Numbered from the stretch's first letter, positions 24,887 through 36,122 are shown. The stretch: 64,000 bases of DNA from Pratylenchus scribneri (GCA_030063045.1 JAQSEB010000159.1:434001-498000); one strand, 5' to 3'. Translations and numbers: made by a program. Notes: generated from the sequence alone by a model not told the origin.

Positions 24887-25234
24887 CGATTCCTCAATAG
24901 TGCAAATGTGGGTTTTTGACTTTTAATAAATGAGAAATCGGTTTTCAAACCACAAACCTTTTACCATTTTGTAGATCTCATCGAGACGCATCGAATGGTA
25001 TATTATTTGCCATGGTTTGGGCTAAATAAGAGTTTAAAATCAAAGATTGGAAAAATGATTTGAACGGTTTAATACCCTATAATTTTGACTAAAAAGCTAA
25101 AAACCATGACAAATTATATATCAATCGATGCATCTCGATGTGTTCTACAAAATGGTATAAAGTTTGTATAGTCTAATATCGGTTTCTGATTTATTAGAAG
25201 TCCAAAACCCCACATTTGCACTATTGAGGAATCG
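24887..25234. mobile_element. MITE-like element with 26-bp perfect terminal inverted repeats
   Basis: The left end starts CGATTCCTCAATAGTGC and the right end is its exact reverse complement over 26 bp. Both arms continue imperfectly inward, with ATCTCATCGAGACGCATCGA opposing TCGATGCATCTCGATG. No coding capacity. A partial extra copy of the end follows at 25235-25275. Confidence 0.85.
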
Positions 25235-25279
25235 CCCACATTTGCACTGCCCTTTGTTTATTGAGGAATCGACCCCGTA

Positions 25280-25967
25280 CATATTTAAACTATCCTAATG
25301 GAATGTTAAACTCTTGTTAAACTTTAATTTGTCTGTCTTTTTACATTTGTATTTAATTTTTTTGCAATAAATCTTTTTCGGGATTCATTCCAGTGAATTA
25401 TGAGGACAATGGATTATTACACCATTGGGCTTGGCAGGAAATCTCCTTTTGGAATGGGGGAATTCTTGATCGCCATTTCGATCAAATTAATTTTTTAATT
25501 TGTGAATTTTTTAAATTTAATTTATGGACTTGTAAATTGCAACAATACATTCACATTTAATGAGCAATTTCATCCAAAGTCATTTCCCCTTCATTCTAAT
25601 CATTTCCTCCTTGGTTTCGACATTTTCGATAAATGCACATCTTTGGAGATGATGTAATTGATAATTAGGAAAAGTAAATGACTGTCAGATGTGGAGAATA
25701 TTGAAAAACAATACAGGAATAATATCTAATTTATGCATGGATGATGATTGAAATAAATGAATTTTCTAGCTGTTAAATGATGATTTATATAAAATTTTCA
25801 TATCATTTTCATGCAAATTTATAACATTTATTCGATAAGAACAAATTTTATCGAATTTCGACCCATATGGGGGACCTTCATTTTTCAATTTTCACCTCCA
25901 TGTAACCTACTTAATTAATGTGATGTTAAAAAATAAATCTCAATCAAATTCGTTTTTAGAGCTGAAA
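25280..25967. other. Intergenic AT-rich DNA
   Basis: Nothing recognisable except the short string CAAATTCGTTTTTAGMGCTGAAA, which also occurs near 15880. Confidence 0.4.
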
Positions 25968-26339
25968 GGCCGCACCCTTAAACAAAAATAACGCCCAAAT
26001 CCTGGCCAATTTGCACTTTTGTTTATGGGCAATTTTTCATTTTCATGGCCATTACCCCATAATCGAAGGATTCGTCAATTCATTTTCACTATTTTTGGCC
26101 AAGACCCAAGACATCAAAGTCCATTCACAATTTTTCATTGATTCCCATGCTAATAGCACTTTAGATTGGGTCCAATTTCTTAGCATTTTTCATTTATCCA
26201 CTCCATACCTAATAGCCAATATTCCCCTACTGGATTGGATGGCGCGCGCCCATCCATTTTTCATTAATTGGGCCAATGCATTAAAGTAATCAAATTTTTC
26301 ATTGATTTTATTGGCCAATTTTAGTTTAAGGGTGCGGCC
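25968..26339. mobile_element. Non-autonomous element with 16-bp terminal inverted repeats
   Basis: GGCCGCACCCTTAAAC at 25968-25983 and its perfect reverse complement at 26324-26339. The interior contains repeated GGCCAATTT and TTTTTCATTG strings and no coding motif. No convincing target duplication was found. Confidence 0.8.
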
Positions 26340-27316
26340 ATTCCATCTCCTCTTGATTGGGCCAAAATACTAACAAATAAATGGCCAAATTTATTACCAT
26401 AATTGGTGAATACGTCCATCAATTTTTCGCTTTGATTGCGCTAATAAGGCATCAAAATTCAAATCATTTTTCTTTGTTTCCATGACCAATTTGCCCTTTT
26501 GTTTACGTTCCCCCAATCTCTTTGATTGGGCCAAAATTAGGGCTGAGGAGTTGGGAGGATAATCATATGAACAAATTGCCCAAATTGAAAGAATCGCTCG
26601 CTTTTCTTTCTCTCATTCTTCTTTTTCTCATCAATATTTCCATGAAACAAAGATGTGGCCTCAATTTTACCTTTCCCATCGATGTGTATATAAATCCGGC
26701 TAAAAGTAGTGGCAAATTCATTCATTCAATTACAAAATTCCTTTCATTTTTCCAATAATTTATAATTAAAATTAACACTCTCAGGAAGAAAAAGCTCTAC
26801 TAATTTGTTGCCAAATTCCCAAGAATTTCTGATCAAAATTATCAGAAAAGCGCAATCCTATTCAACTAACTTTTATAATCTATTGGTGGTTTAAAGCTAA
26901 AGTGGGGCCATTCAATTTTTTTCAGTTGACACAAAAAGTAGATAAACAAACTTAATTAATATTCGTTGTCGTTTGCCCAGTGATGAGATCAATGAAAATT
27001 TTAATGAGTCCAAAAATTGAAAAATCAAAATTTCGTTGCCAAAAATCCCCGAAAACAATAAAGAAAACAAAATTGAAAAATGATCCCATCCTTGTTGGTT
27101 ATTATAGCCTAATTCGAATCATTCTACTTCTACTTTTGGTTTTTCCTTTCAATTCACTCTCTACCAAAATCGCAAATATAATAATTAATTAAAATTCACT
27201 ATAGCAGCAAAATGTGCAATGCCAATATGGCTTTAATCTGAATCTTAAAAAGGGAGGATGTTGTACTTAATGAAAAATTTAATTCGCTCTATTTATATTT
27301 AGATTTCAAGTTCAAA
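26340..27316. other. Intergenic region upstream of the small secreted gene
   Basis: Mostly AT-rich. Two open frames (26522-26758 and 26980-27192) contain hydrophobic runs but show no family match, splice partner or coding bias strong enough to call. Confidence 0.4.
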
Positions 27317-27595
27317 ATGAAAATGAATTATTTATTCTTACTTCCAATCCTCCTTTTTCTGCTATGGGAAATTGCTATTGCCCACAATCATCTAAGAGTG
27401 GACAATGTGGTTGTCTCCTACGATCGTGATGGCAATCCAAAAACAATGCATATTTCGGCAAGAAACACGCGCCGAACATCGATGAGTCTACAATATTCAG
27501 CAAACATCTATTGCTCGCCAAACTATGGCTACTATGAATTGTATATGTGCCTAGACAACGATGAATGTGTGCACGAAATTGGTTTGATCAAATGA
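27317..27595 (+). CDS. Small secreted protein, 92 aa
   Basis: Single-exon frame starting at the first ATG of MKMNYLFLLPILLFLLWEIA, a clear signal peptide ending near residue 22. The mature part of about 70 residues reads HNHLRVDNVVVSYDRDGNPK and has three Cys (YCSPN, MCLDNDEC), an uneven number that may leave one free or allow dimers. It has no membrane segment. I recognise no family. Short secreted proteins of this type are common among nematode gland or surface products, but this one cannot be assigned. Confidence 0.65.
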   Translation: MKMNYLFLLPILLFLLWEIAIAHNHLRVDNVVVSYDRDGNPKTMHISARNTRRTSMSLQYSANIYCSPNYGYYELYMCLDNDECVHEIGLIK

Positions 27596-28336
27596 TGAAT
27601 ATATTCTGTCATTAGGTTAAAAAAAAAAGTTGATAAGGCATTAGTCTGAAATGTGCCAATTGAATTTAGAATGTTATTAAGGTCAATAAACAGGAGTAAT
27701 TTAATATATGGGGCAACAAGAGAAATAATTATTTGGGGCAGCAAACAGGCACAATTAATTTGTTTGTTTCAATTAAAGAGAATTAAATGTTTAGGACAGG
27801 ATGATTCATTAAAAATCTATTTTCCGCTTAGTTTGTTGCATCATAGTATTATATTTCTATTTTTTTTTTGCAAATTTTGATTTTCTAGCAGGCTTTTGGT
27901 TAACAAAATTTTTATTCTAAATAATCCCTTTTTAGCAACTGAGCAAAATTTCCGTTTTGCCAATGTTGCAACACCCGATTTTGAATTCCACATCGATAAT
28001 TTTACTGATAATGAACAGAGTATGGTTAGAACAGAGGATTTTTTATTGGTCATTATTGACGGAACAGAGGACATGCGAAAGGGCTTCTAAAACAAGGCAG
28101 TTCTAATTTGGGGCGAAGAATACAAATGGTAAGGGAATAATTGTTAAACTATGCATTTGCCCAAAATTAGCCGGTACCCAAAATTCGTTACAGGATGGCT
28201 AGATATAAATAAGTAATAAATAAAAAATTTAAAAATAAGATTTTTTCAAAAATGCATTTAATAATTTGGCTAAATTGAAGAAATATACTATATATATATA
28301 GGATTATTCTAAAATATATTTGAATATCAATTCCAG

Positions 28337-29833
28337 GAACAGTCTTGGTTTGCTATAATACTTCAACCTCATCAAAAAATTGATTATGATACTTTAATGG
28401 AAAAGCAAAAAACGACTAAATCGGAATTAAAGAAAAGGAGAGGGAAACTTTATGATGAAAAAAAAGAAATATGAAGAGCGCATAAAAGCAGATACAAAAA
28501 TCTCCGATGAATTATGGAAAAAAGTAGAAGAACACGTTGAAAAAGAAAAACGCTTAGTTGCTGAAAATGAAAGATTGAAAGCGGAATTACAAAGGGCCCC
28601 CACAAATATTAATATTAATTTGGTTAATTCAAAAATTGATGAAATTAATAAAAATACCAGAGAAGCTGAAGATAAATATAAAATTTATTCTGAAATGGAC
28701 ACTCAAATTGATCAATTGATTGATGAAGCGAAAATAAAAATAAATAAGTTGAAAGAATTAGTTGAAAAATTGGAAAATACAATAATCGAAGAAGAAAGGA
28801 AAAATGGAATGGGAAATAACAACAGTATAGTAAATCAATTAAAACCTTTGGATAAATCAGAGCAAATACGTAAATTGGATCCAGAACATCCAGAACTTGG
28901 TTTGAGGAAAGAGGAGAAAATAAACATGGAGAGAATTAAAAAAAAGAAATTGAATTTACGTAAAAAGCGAAATATATCGGTAAAATTAAAATTATAAATT
29001 TTAATATTTATAAAATATATTTTAATAGACTGAAAATATCGATGTAATGAAGACAAATGAAAATGAAAAGAAATTTGATAAAATGCATCAGAATATTGAA
29101 AATATAGGCTACGGGATTGAAAACAAAGATGATGGCAAATATTCGAAAAAATTGGAAATTAAAGAAGCTAAACCTTTTTTCACTCCTGCCAGATTAGAGG
29201 AATTGGCCAAAATGAATGAAAAAATTGAAAAAAAATTAGAGAGCTATGGATTAAAGACAGTAATGATGGAAAACATTCGAACAAATTGGAAATTAAAGAA
29301 GCTAAACCTTTTTTCACTCCTGCCAGATTAGAGGAATTGGCAAAATGAAAGAAAACATTGAAAAAAAAACGAATGAGCTGTGGTGGATTAAAGACAGTAA
29401 TGATGGAAAACATTTGAACAAATTGGAAATTAAAGAAGCTAAACCTTTTTTCACTCCTGCCAGATTAGAGGAATTGGCCAAAATGAAAGAAAACATTGAA
29501 AAAAAAACGAGTGAGCTGTGGTGGATTAAAGACAGTAATGATGGAAAACATTCGAACAAATTGGAAATTAAAGAAGCTAAACCCTTTTTCACTCCTGCCA
29601 GATTAGAGGAATTGGCCAAAATGAAAGAAAACATTGAAAAAAAAACGAGTGAGCTATGGTGGATTAAAGACAGTAATGATGGAAAACATTCGAACAAATT
29701 GGAAATTAAATGTCCTGCCATCAATCATTCCACTGTTGAGCATTTAGAGGATAAATCACCAGAAAAATGTAAAATTAAATTAAATGATATTAATTTAATT
29801 CGACAAATTTTATTCAGTGCCATTCCAAGATAA
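28337..29833 (+). pseudogene. Coiled-coil, repeat-containing protein with frame breaks
   Basis: An exon at 28337-28979 begins EQSWFAIILQPHQKIDYDTL and continues as a long charged coiled coil (VEEHVEKEKRLVAENERLKA). An in-phase GT-AG intron leads to a second exon from 29029, which holds four copies of a 46-residue repeat containing PFFTPARLEELAKMKENIEK. Two breaks prevent one frame. An A8 run at 28456 is one base off. Repeat unit 1 is 4 bp short and unit 2 is 1 bp short, so units 3-4 lie in another frame from unit 1. The last frame ends ILFSAIPR at 29833. A further possible exon (27940-28090) precedes it. It may be a decayed gene or contain sequence errors. No family recognised. Confidence 0.6.
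29152..29698 (+). repeat. 138-bp coding tandem repeat, four units
   Basis: Units start at 29152, 29286, 29423 and 29561, with lengths 134, 137, 138 and 138. The last two are nearly identical, which implies recent duplication. The first two carry the small deletions that break the frame. Confidence 0.9.
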
Positions 29834-29924
29834 AAAGGCAATTTTCATGGGAGAAAGAATGAAAAAGGGAAAAGAAAATGGTATATATTGAATATTGATG
29901 CCAAAAATATTTTGTTTTTTTTAA

Positions 29925-30159
29925 GTTAATCCACATACAAAAATTGTTGTGCCTAAATTTGCTGATGTACATCTGGGAAATTTGAAATGGGAATGTGAAA
30001 ATTTCATGACAAAAATGCAGAAAATTGTCGCAAATGGGAAAAAATTGCCATCGAATTGGAAAATAATGTAAATAATAAAAAAGCGAAATTTTTGAATTTT
30101 CTATAATTAAAGGTCAAAATGGAATATAGACCATTATTGCCGAGTGGGAATGGCCCTGC
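29925..30159 (+). other. Exon-like fragments before the foldback element
   Basis: After an acceptor at about 29924 a frame reads NPHTKIVVPKFADVHLGNLK and then WECENFMTKMQKIVANGKKL. A second segment after ATTAAAG at 30113 reads VKMEYRPLLPSGNGPA and runs into the foldback element at 30160. These may be exons of the gene that continues at 31303 and 34580. No family recognised. Confidence 0.4.
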
Positions 30160-31291
30160 ATTTTTTTTGTCTCCAAATTCAATTTTTTTTGTCTCCTAAA
30201 AATTGGAACATTCTTTTTGTCTCCAAATTCAATTCTTTTTGTCTCCAATTGATTTCTCTTTTTCTCTCTCCCTTCTTCATGCTTATCTCTCACTCCTTTT
30301 GCTCTCTTGCTTATACAAACGGTTCCATGGGTGCGCGGAAGTCAAAAAGAAGGTGCGCGGGATATCCGGATATATGGGGATTAAGGAGGATTAAGAGGGA
30401 TTAAGCCTCGAAATGGATGCGAAATGGCTCGGAAGGTCATTGGAAGGTCAGGGAAGTGTAACAGAGGCCCGGAGTGCACGGGATATAACCGGATATAAGG
30501 GGATTAAGGTGGATATAGGGGGATTAAGCCGCGAAATGGATGCGAAATGGCTCGGAAGGTCATTGGAAGGTCAGTAAAGTGTAACAGAGGCCCGGAGAAT
30601 GCGAGAGATTAAGCCGGATATAGGGTGATTAAGGTGGATTTGAGGGGATTAAGCCGGATTAAGGCCTGGAATCGATGGGCGCAGCCCGGTTTGGGCTGTT
30701 ATGCTTCCGGCTTCGCGAGATTCCTATGCTCCGAACCCCTAACCCTAATCCTTAGCCCCTAACTAAGCTTAATCCAGCTTAATCCATCTATATCCACCTT
30801 AATCCCCCTATATCCGGCTATATCCCGCGTGCTCCGAACCCCTAAACCCCTAGCCCCTAGATCCCATGCCGCCCCTAATCATAACCCTAATCCCTAGCCC
30901 CTAATTAAGCTTAATCCGGCTTAATCCCCCTATATCCACCTTAATCCCCTTATATCCGGTTATATCCCGTGCACACTCCGGGCCTCTGTTACACTTCCCT
31001 GACCTTCCAATGACCTTCCGAGCCATTTCGCATCCATTTCGAGGCTTAATCCCTCTTAATCCTTCTTAATCCTCATATATCCGGATATCCCGCGCACCTT
31101 CTTTTTGACTTCCGCGCACCCTTGGAACCGTTTATATAAGCAAGAGAGCAAAGGGGATGAGAGATAGGCATGAGGAAGAGAGCAGAGAAGAAGGGAAATC
31201 AATTGGAGACAAAAAGAATTGAATTTGGAGACAAAAAGAATGTTCCAAATTTTAGGAGACAAAAAAAATTGAAATTGGAGACAAAAAAAAT
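30160..31291. mobile_element. Foldback element, ~1.1 kb inverted repeat
   Basis: The arms (about 30160-30660 and 30770-31291) are near-perfect reverse complements. The ends carry several TTTTTTTTGTCTCCAA repeats and the inner parts carry GGGATTAAGG/GGATATA ladders. The centre has CCCTAACCCTAA-like runs. The flanks hold similar but imperfect ~20-bp strings (GCCGAGTGGGAATGGCCCTG and GCCAGTGGGAATTGTTCTGC), which may be an old target duplication. No protein is encoded; transcripts would form a very long hairpin. Confidence 0.85.
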
Positions 31292-31302
31292 ATATGCCAG
31301 TG

Positions 31303-31420
31303 GGAATTGTTCTGCGAAAGTGTTGGGCGAAATGGTGCTGAAACATTCCATATTAAATGCATCGAATATTGCCAAAGGAAGCAACGGAAAAGATGGAGTC
31401 CAAAATGGCGCGGTGTCGTT
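31303..31420 (+). pseudogene. Host exon fragment between the foldback element and the MULE
   Basis: An open frame with gene-like codon use reads SGNCSAKVLGEMVLKHSILN and then ASNIAKGSNGKDGVQNGAVS, and is cut at 31421 by the MULE end. Codon use and position suggest it once joined the frame that resumes at 34580 (IETPPVQIGEAPLTKEE). Confidence 0.45.
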
Positions 31421-34400
31421 CTGCCAATCCTGCTATAGTATTTCGTTTTGCCAATCTTTCATTTTGCCAATTTTCATTTTGCCAATCCTGCTAAAATATT
31501 TCATTTTGCCAATCCCCCTATTTTTATTTCAGTTTGCCAATAATTTTTGCCAATATTGTTTTTTATTATTTCCAACGTTATTCTAAGCATAAACAAAGCC
31601 AAGTTAGGTCTACCCGGGGGTTTTCGACCATCCTGAATCCAAATCCGGCACCGGCATCCACTTTTCGAAATTTTTTAATCCTAATATTATTATGAATAAT
31701 TTGACCCATAATGAATAAAATTCAGTAATTTTCAGAGAACAAATAAATAAAATGGATAATTTCAATATTCGGGCACAACTACAACAATTGCAGAAAAAAC
31801 GTCGGCGTATTCAACAGGAAGAAGAGAACGAAGTGATTGTGGATAGAGTTGTTGAAAATCCACTGGACCCAGAATTACAACAAATTGGCGGAATCGACAA
31901 CGAAATTTCGGCAGTTGAGGACAATGGTTTAATTGAATTTGAGAAAATTGGCACTGGAATATGGCATCAAGGTTTGATTTATAATAAAAATTCAAGAAAT
32001 AATTTTAATTTATAAAGGACATAAATATGTCCGAAGCACAAAAGATTCAAAATCATGGAGGTGCGCCCTGGACCGCGACCGCAAATGCAAGGCCACAGCC
32101 ATAGTTGAAGAAATAAATGGAAGAATTATGGGCAAAAGGAATCAAAAAGAACACAGAGAACCTCCGGCAACAGAAAAGCAAAATGCCGAAAAAATGCGTC
32201 AACAAATCAAGGAAGGAGTCCGAGCAGACCCGAAAGCAAAAAGAGGCCGTGTGATTGCTAAAGTGAGAAATGCAGCGGGCGAAGAAACATTTATGGCAAT
32301 GGGCTCGGATAATGCTCTAGCCATTGTGGCGCATCGGTAAGTAAATCTAGGAAAAATAGTGGCAACCAAATATTAATTAATTTATTATTATCAGAGAAAA
32401 GAAGAAAATGTTCGGGAATGCAGATACGGCGAATGTGATGCAAATGGAACTGCCACAGACGCTTACTACGAAGAATGGCCATAACATTCTCCTTTATGAT
32501 TCGCGCCTACACCGGATCCATGACAGAAGGGTGGTGCTGGTTTTTGCACATCCAAAGGTTCATTAAAAATAATTTTAAATTAAAATTGGTAATTTAGATG
32601 CTGGAGATTCTTTCCGAATGTGAAACGTGGGCGATGGACGGCACTTTCAAATCGTGCCCGAAAAACTTTAAGCAAGTTTTTGTGATCGGCGGCTTTGTTG
32701 GGGCAGCTGTTGCTGGACAACAACGAATTGTCATTGCGGCTCATGCCTTTCTTCCGGGAAAGCAAACACAATTCTATGAAGAAGCATTGAGCGCCATATC
32801 CGAAGAAATTCAACCAAAGAAACCAATGCAAGGTTGGCTCATTTAAAATTTTATTATAAAATATTTTTCCAGTTATTTCGGATTTTGAAACGGGCATTCG
32901 CAATGCAGCAACAAATGTTTTCCCTGATGTGCATTGCAGAGGCTGTTATTTCCATCTGGGCCAATCATTGTTTAAAAGATTGAAGAAACTGAAGCTGGAC
33001 GTCCTTTATGGAAAACAAAACAATCCTGAAGCATTGGCAGTTCGAATGACATTTCGGTTTGTAATTTATAAATTATTTTATTAATGAAAAAAATTTAAGA
33101 CGGCTCTTATGCCTTGCATTAATTCCAATGGCTCATGTCAACCGTGCATTCTACATTATTGTCAATGCCGCACCTCAATCTGATGAAATTGCCAAATTGC
33201 TCTACTACTTCAAGAGCACATATATTGGTTTGACATTGGATGAGGGCGCAAGAAAAGAGAAAGCATTTGGCCGAGTTCACCATCATCAAATGCTGCTGCA
33301 GATTTCGCCAATTGGTATATTTTAATTTATGTCAAAAAATAAGTTAAATTTAGCACGAAACAATCCCAGCTTTGGCCAAAATGATTATTCGAATCAGCCT
33401 TTCAATTCCACGCCAATAATTGTCGTTCCACCACGTCCGCGCCGACGTTCAGATGATGCAATCATTCACCCACCAAAACACCCAGTGGCATTTTGGAATG
33501 TCCATGAACAGGCCATTTCTGCAACAGCCAAAACAAACAACGCAATGGAGTCAGCCCATTTTCATTTTGCGGTAAATAAAAAATTCGTAATTAATATAAA
33601 AGGAATTCAGAAAGATCTCCATTTTCATCCTTCAATGTCCGAATATTTGGGAGCATTTTGGGAAGATTTCGAAAAGCAATACGACAACAAAAGATCTGCC
33701 GACAAATTCAAGCAAAACGCCATCTCAAATATGTCATTCGCGAAGCAGAAGTGATGTTCACACTCCAAAATGCCCGCTATGAAAATCACCAGAATATTAT
33801 GGACACACTGAATTTGTTGGCATTCCAAATCCAGGATTATACCGGTGGACTACATTATGATGGTCATTATTATGATGATGAAGAATCGCCAAGTGAGGAT
33901 GATGAAAATGATGGAACAAATGATGAAAATTCTAATCCAACCGAAGAATTTATTCGTGCGATTAAACGCCCAATTTCCCGATCCCCTGCTTCAACCATCA
34001 ATTTGGACTTTCCTAGTACCTCATCCCAATCCTATACATCTATTTAATTTTTGTTATTCCACATTTATTCCTTTCAATTATTGCCCAGTTATTATTTTAT
34101 TCAAGTCAGACCAATTTATTCACCAAATTGCAAACCATTATTTTATTGCTCAAACTTGAATTTATTTAATTTCGTTGCAATTTTTCCATTCCATTATTTA
34201 TTTTTTTCAATTTGATTCGAGAATAAATTATTTGGCCTTATTTGGTAATATTTCCATGAAAATCTGGTGCCAATTTTATTTTAATATCATCAGAATCGAA
34301 TTCAGCATGCTCGAAAACCTAAATGATAACGAAATTGCCCGAAAATCCATCCCCGAATGGCGAAACAAATGAAAATGAGGCAAATTGGCAAAATGAAATA

Positions 34401-34579
34401 ATTTAGCTGGATTGGCAAAACGAAAGATTGGCAAAATGTAATAAAAATAGGGGGATTGGCAAAATGAAAAAAATAAGGAGGATTGGCAAAATGAAAATTG
34501 GCAAAATGAAATATTGGCAAAATGAAAGATTGGCAAGATGAAATAAAATAGGAGGGTTGGCAAAACGAAAGATTGGCAG
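31421..34579 (+). mobile_element. Mutator-like DNA transposon (MULE)
   Basis: Left (31421-31565) and right (34373-34579) ends are inverted copies built of repeated ATTTTGCCAATC / GATTGGCAAAAT blocks, both beginning CTGCCAATC. Between them lies one transposase gene. The 9 bases flanking each side (GGTGTCGTT, ATTGAAACT) do not match, so the target duplication has decayed, the true ends differ slightly, or the insertion was complex. Confidence 0.85.
31752..33754 (+). CDS. MULE transposase with FLYWCH zinc finger
   Basis: Eight exons: 31752-31971, 32018-32336, 32395-32557, 32598-32832, 32873-33056, 33100-33314, 33354-33571 and 33611-33754, about 565 aa. The N-terminus is Glu/Arg-rich. Residues around 75-120 form a FLYWCH-type finger (HKYVRSTKDSKSWRC, KCKATAI). 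The MULE catalytic core shows WAMDGTFKSCPKNFKQVFVI, later VISDFETGIRNAATNVFPDV and CRGCYFHLGQSLFKRL, the D...D...C-x-H signature. The C-terminus has NNAMESAHFHFA and HPSMSEYLGAFW. The frame stops at 33754, but a frame one base off continues AKRHLKYVIREAEVMFTLQN to 34047, so a one-base deletion near 33715 probably removed the last ~110 residues. Mobility is doubtful. Confidence 0.9.
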
Positions 34580-36122
34580 ATTGAAACTCCGCCGGTCCAA
34601 ATCGGGGAAGCGCCTCTAACTAAAGAGGAATGCAAAGAGAAATTTCAAAAAATTGGGCACGGAGAATCGAAGGTGAAATAATTGAAGGATTTTATTGTAT
34701 AAAATTGAATAAATTATGTGCTTTTTTATAAATTAATATTAATCAATTACTACTTCAATATCTTTTAAATTGAATTATTTTAGAATCGTCATAAGCGAAA
34801 TATTGATGATGCTGAAATGTGGGAAAAATTGTCCAAAATTGAACCAAAAAAACAGGCAAGTTTAACTTTTGTTAAATAGTCCATATTCCGCCAAGATTCA
34901 TATTATTAAGAAATTAATTTTATATTTTTGTTTGACCATTTAAATATATAATTTTGTAAATTAAAAAGAAAAATTCGATTTTTAGGCTTTTCTCTTCAAA
35001 ATGGCTTCGAATGATATGTTAACAGTGGGCAGCATTGGTATTGATGATTATCTGAATGAAATTGCAGAAATAACAAATGTAAATGCGGCACAATTATTAG
35101 AATATAATGTAAAAGAAATTGAAGACCTTGGAAAAAGATTTGATAAAGAAATTTTCCATAAAATTGCACCAAAAAGAATGGAAATGATAATTGCAAATGC
35201 TGAGGATACATTTAAAGATGTTGTAGGAATTTATTCATCGCTTCAAATGTTAGCAAAGAATAACGAGAAAATAGAAGAAACCATCAAAAATATCGAGGAA
35301 AAACAGGTATAATAAAAAAATTTAAATATAATTTATATTTATAATTTTTAGAAACAAATGAAAATAGATGGTGTTTCCATTGAGGAAAAATGTAGAGAAG
35401 AATGCACTGCATTGATAGAACATGATGAAAAAATAGCAAATGAAGAAAAAGAAAGGATTAAAGAAGAAATTAAAAAGGAAGGTAAAGGAAAAGAAATTGT
35501 AGGACAAACAGGGACAAAAGAAGCGGAGGTGAAACACAAAGACGAGCCGAAAAAAACGGAGGAGAAACACTCAGTGACAAAAGAAATTGAGGAGGAAGAA
35601 ATTACAGAACAAAAGGACGACGGGCCAAAAGAAATGGAGAAGAAAAAAGAGGAAATTAAAGAAATCGAAGAAAGTAAAATTGAACACCATGGAAAGCAGG
35701 AAGCAATTGGTCATGCCAGTGGTGTTTTAAACAAAATATATAGCAAAAGCAAAGAATATTTGATGAATATTGGAAATAAAAGTTGGGAAATGGCTTCAAA
35801 TTCCAATATTGGGAAACATTTGGGAAATGCTGGAAAATATGTTGGCAGTAAAAGTTGGGAAATGGCTTCAAATTCCAATATTGGGAAACATTTGGGAAAT
35901 GCTGGAAAATATGTTGGCAGTAAAAGTTTGGATATTGCTGCCAATGCTGGACACGCAGCAATTCAAACGGCATTAAAAGCAATAATGGCCAAGAAACCGG
36001 AAAATACATCAAACATTGCCGCTTCAAATCAACCGGTTATAACTCCAACAGACACAGGAGCCCATGTTCGCTTGGGACACCAAAACTTTGAAGGAAAGGT
36101 TGAGGAACCGAAAGAAAATTGA
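34580..36122 (+). CDS. Unassigned Lys/Glu-rich protein with 24-residue repeats
   Basis: Exons 34580-34672, 34784-34855, 34986-35306 and 35352-36122 all join in phase 0, about 418 codons. An ATG at 35001 gives a shorter 360-residue alternative that avoids the second intron, whose donor is GC (CAG|GCAAGT). The middle is very charged (EEEEITEQKDDGPKEMEKKK) and probably coiled or disordered. Near the C-terminus a 24-residue unit, NKSWEMASNSNIGKHLGNAG plus KYVG, occurs twice, followed by a diverged third copy. The 5' end abuts the MULE, so the true N-terminus may lie upstream at 31303 or beyond. No family recognised. Confidence 0.65.
35781..35924 (+). repeat. 72-bp coding tandem duplication
   Basis: Two essentially identical 72-bp units starting AGTTGGGAAATGGCTTC at 35781 and 35853. 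The third position (35925) begins the same way, then diverges. Being a multiple of three, it leaves the frame intact. Confidence 0.92.

Noticed and set aside
30700..30910. CCCTAA/CCCTAACCC runs as telomere sequence
   Set aside because: Degenerate, internal, and repeated inside several dispersed elements. Nematode telomeres are normally TTAGGC repeats.
31421..34579. Domesticated transposase gene rather than an element
   Set aside because: It is bounded by inverted arrays of the same GATTGGCAAAAT repeat and its C-terminus is frame-broken, which fits a decaying transposon better.
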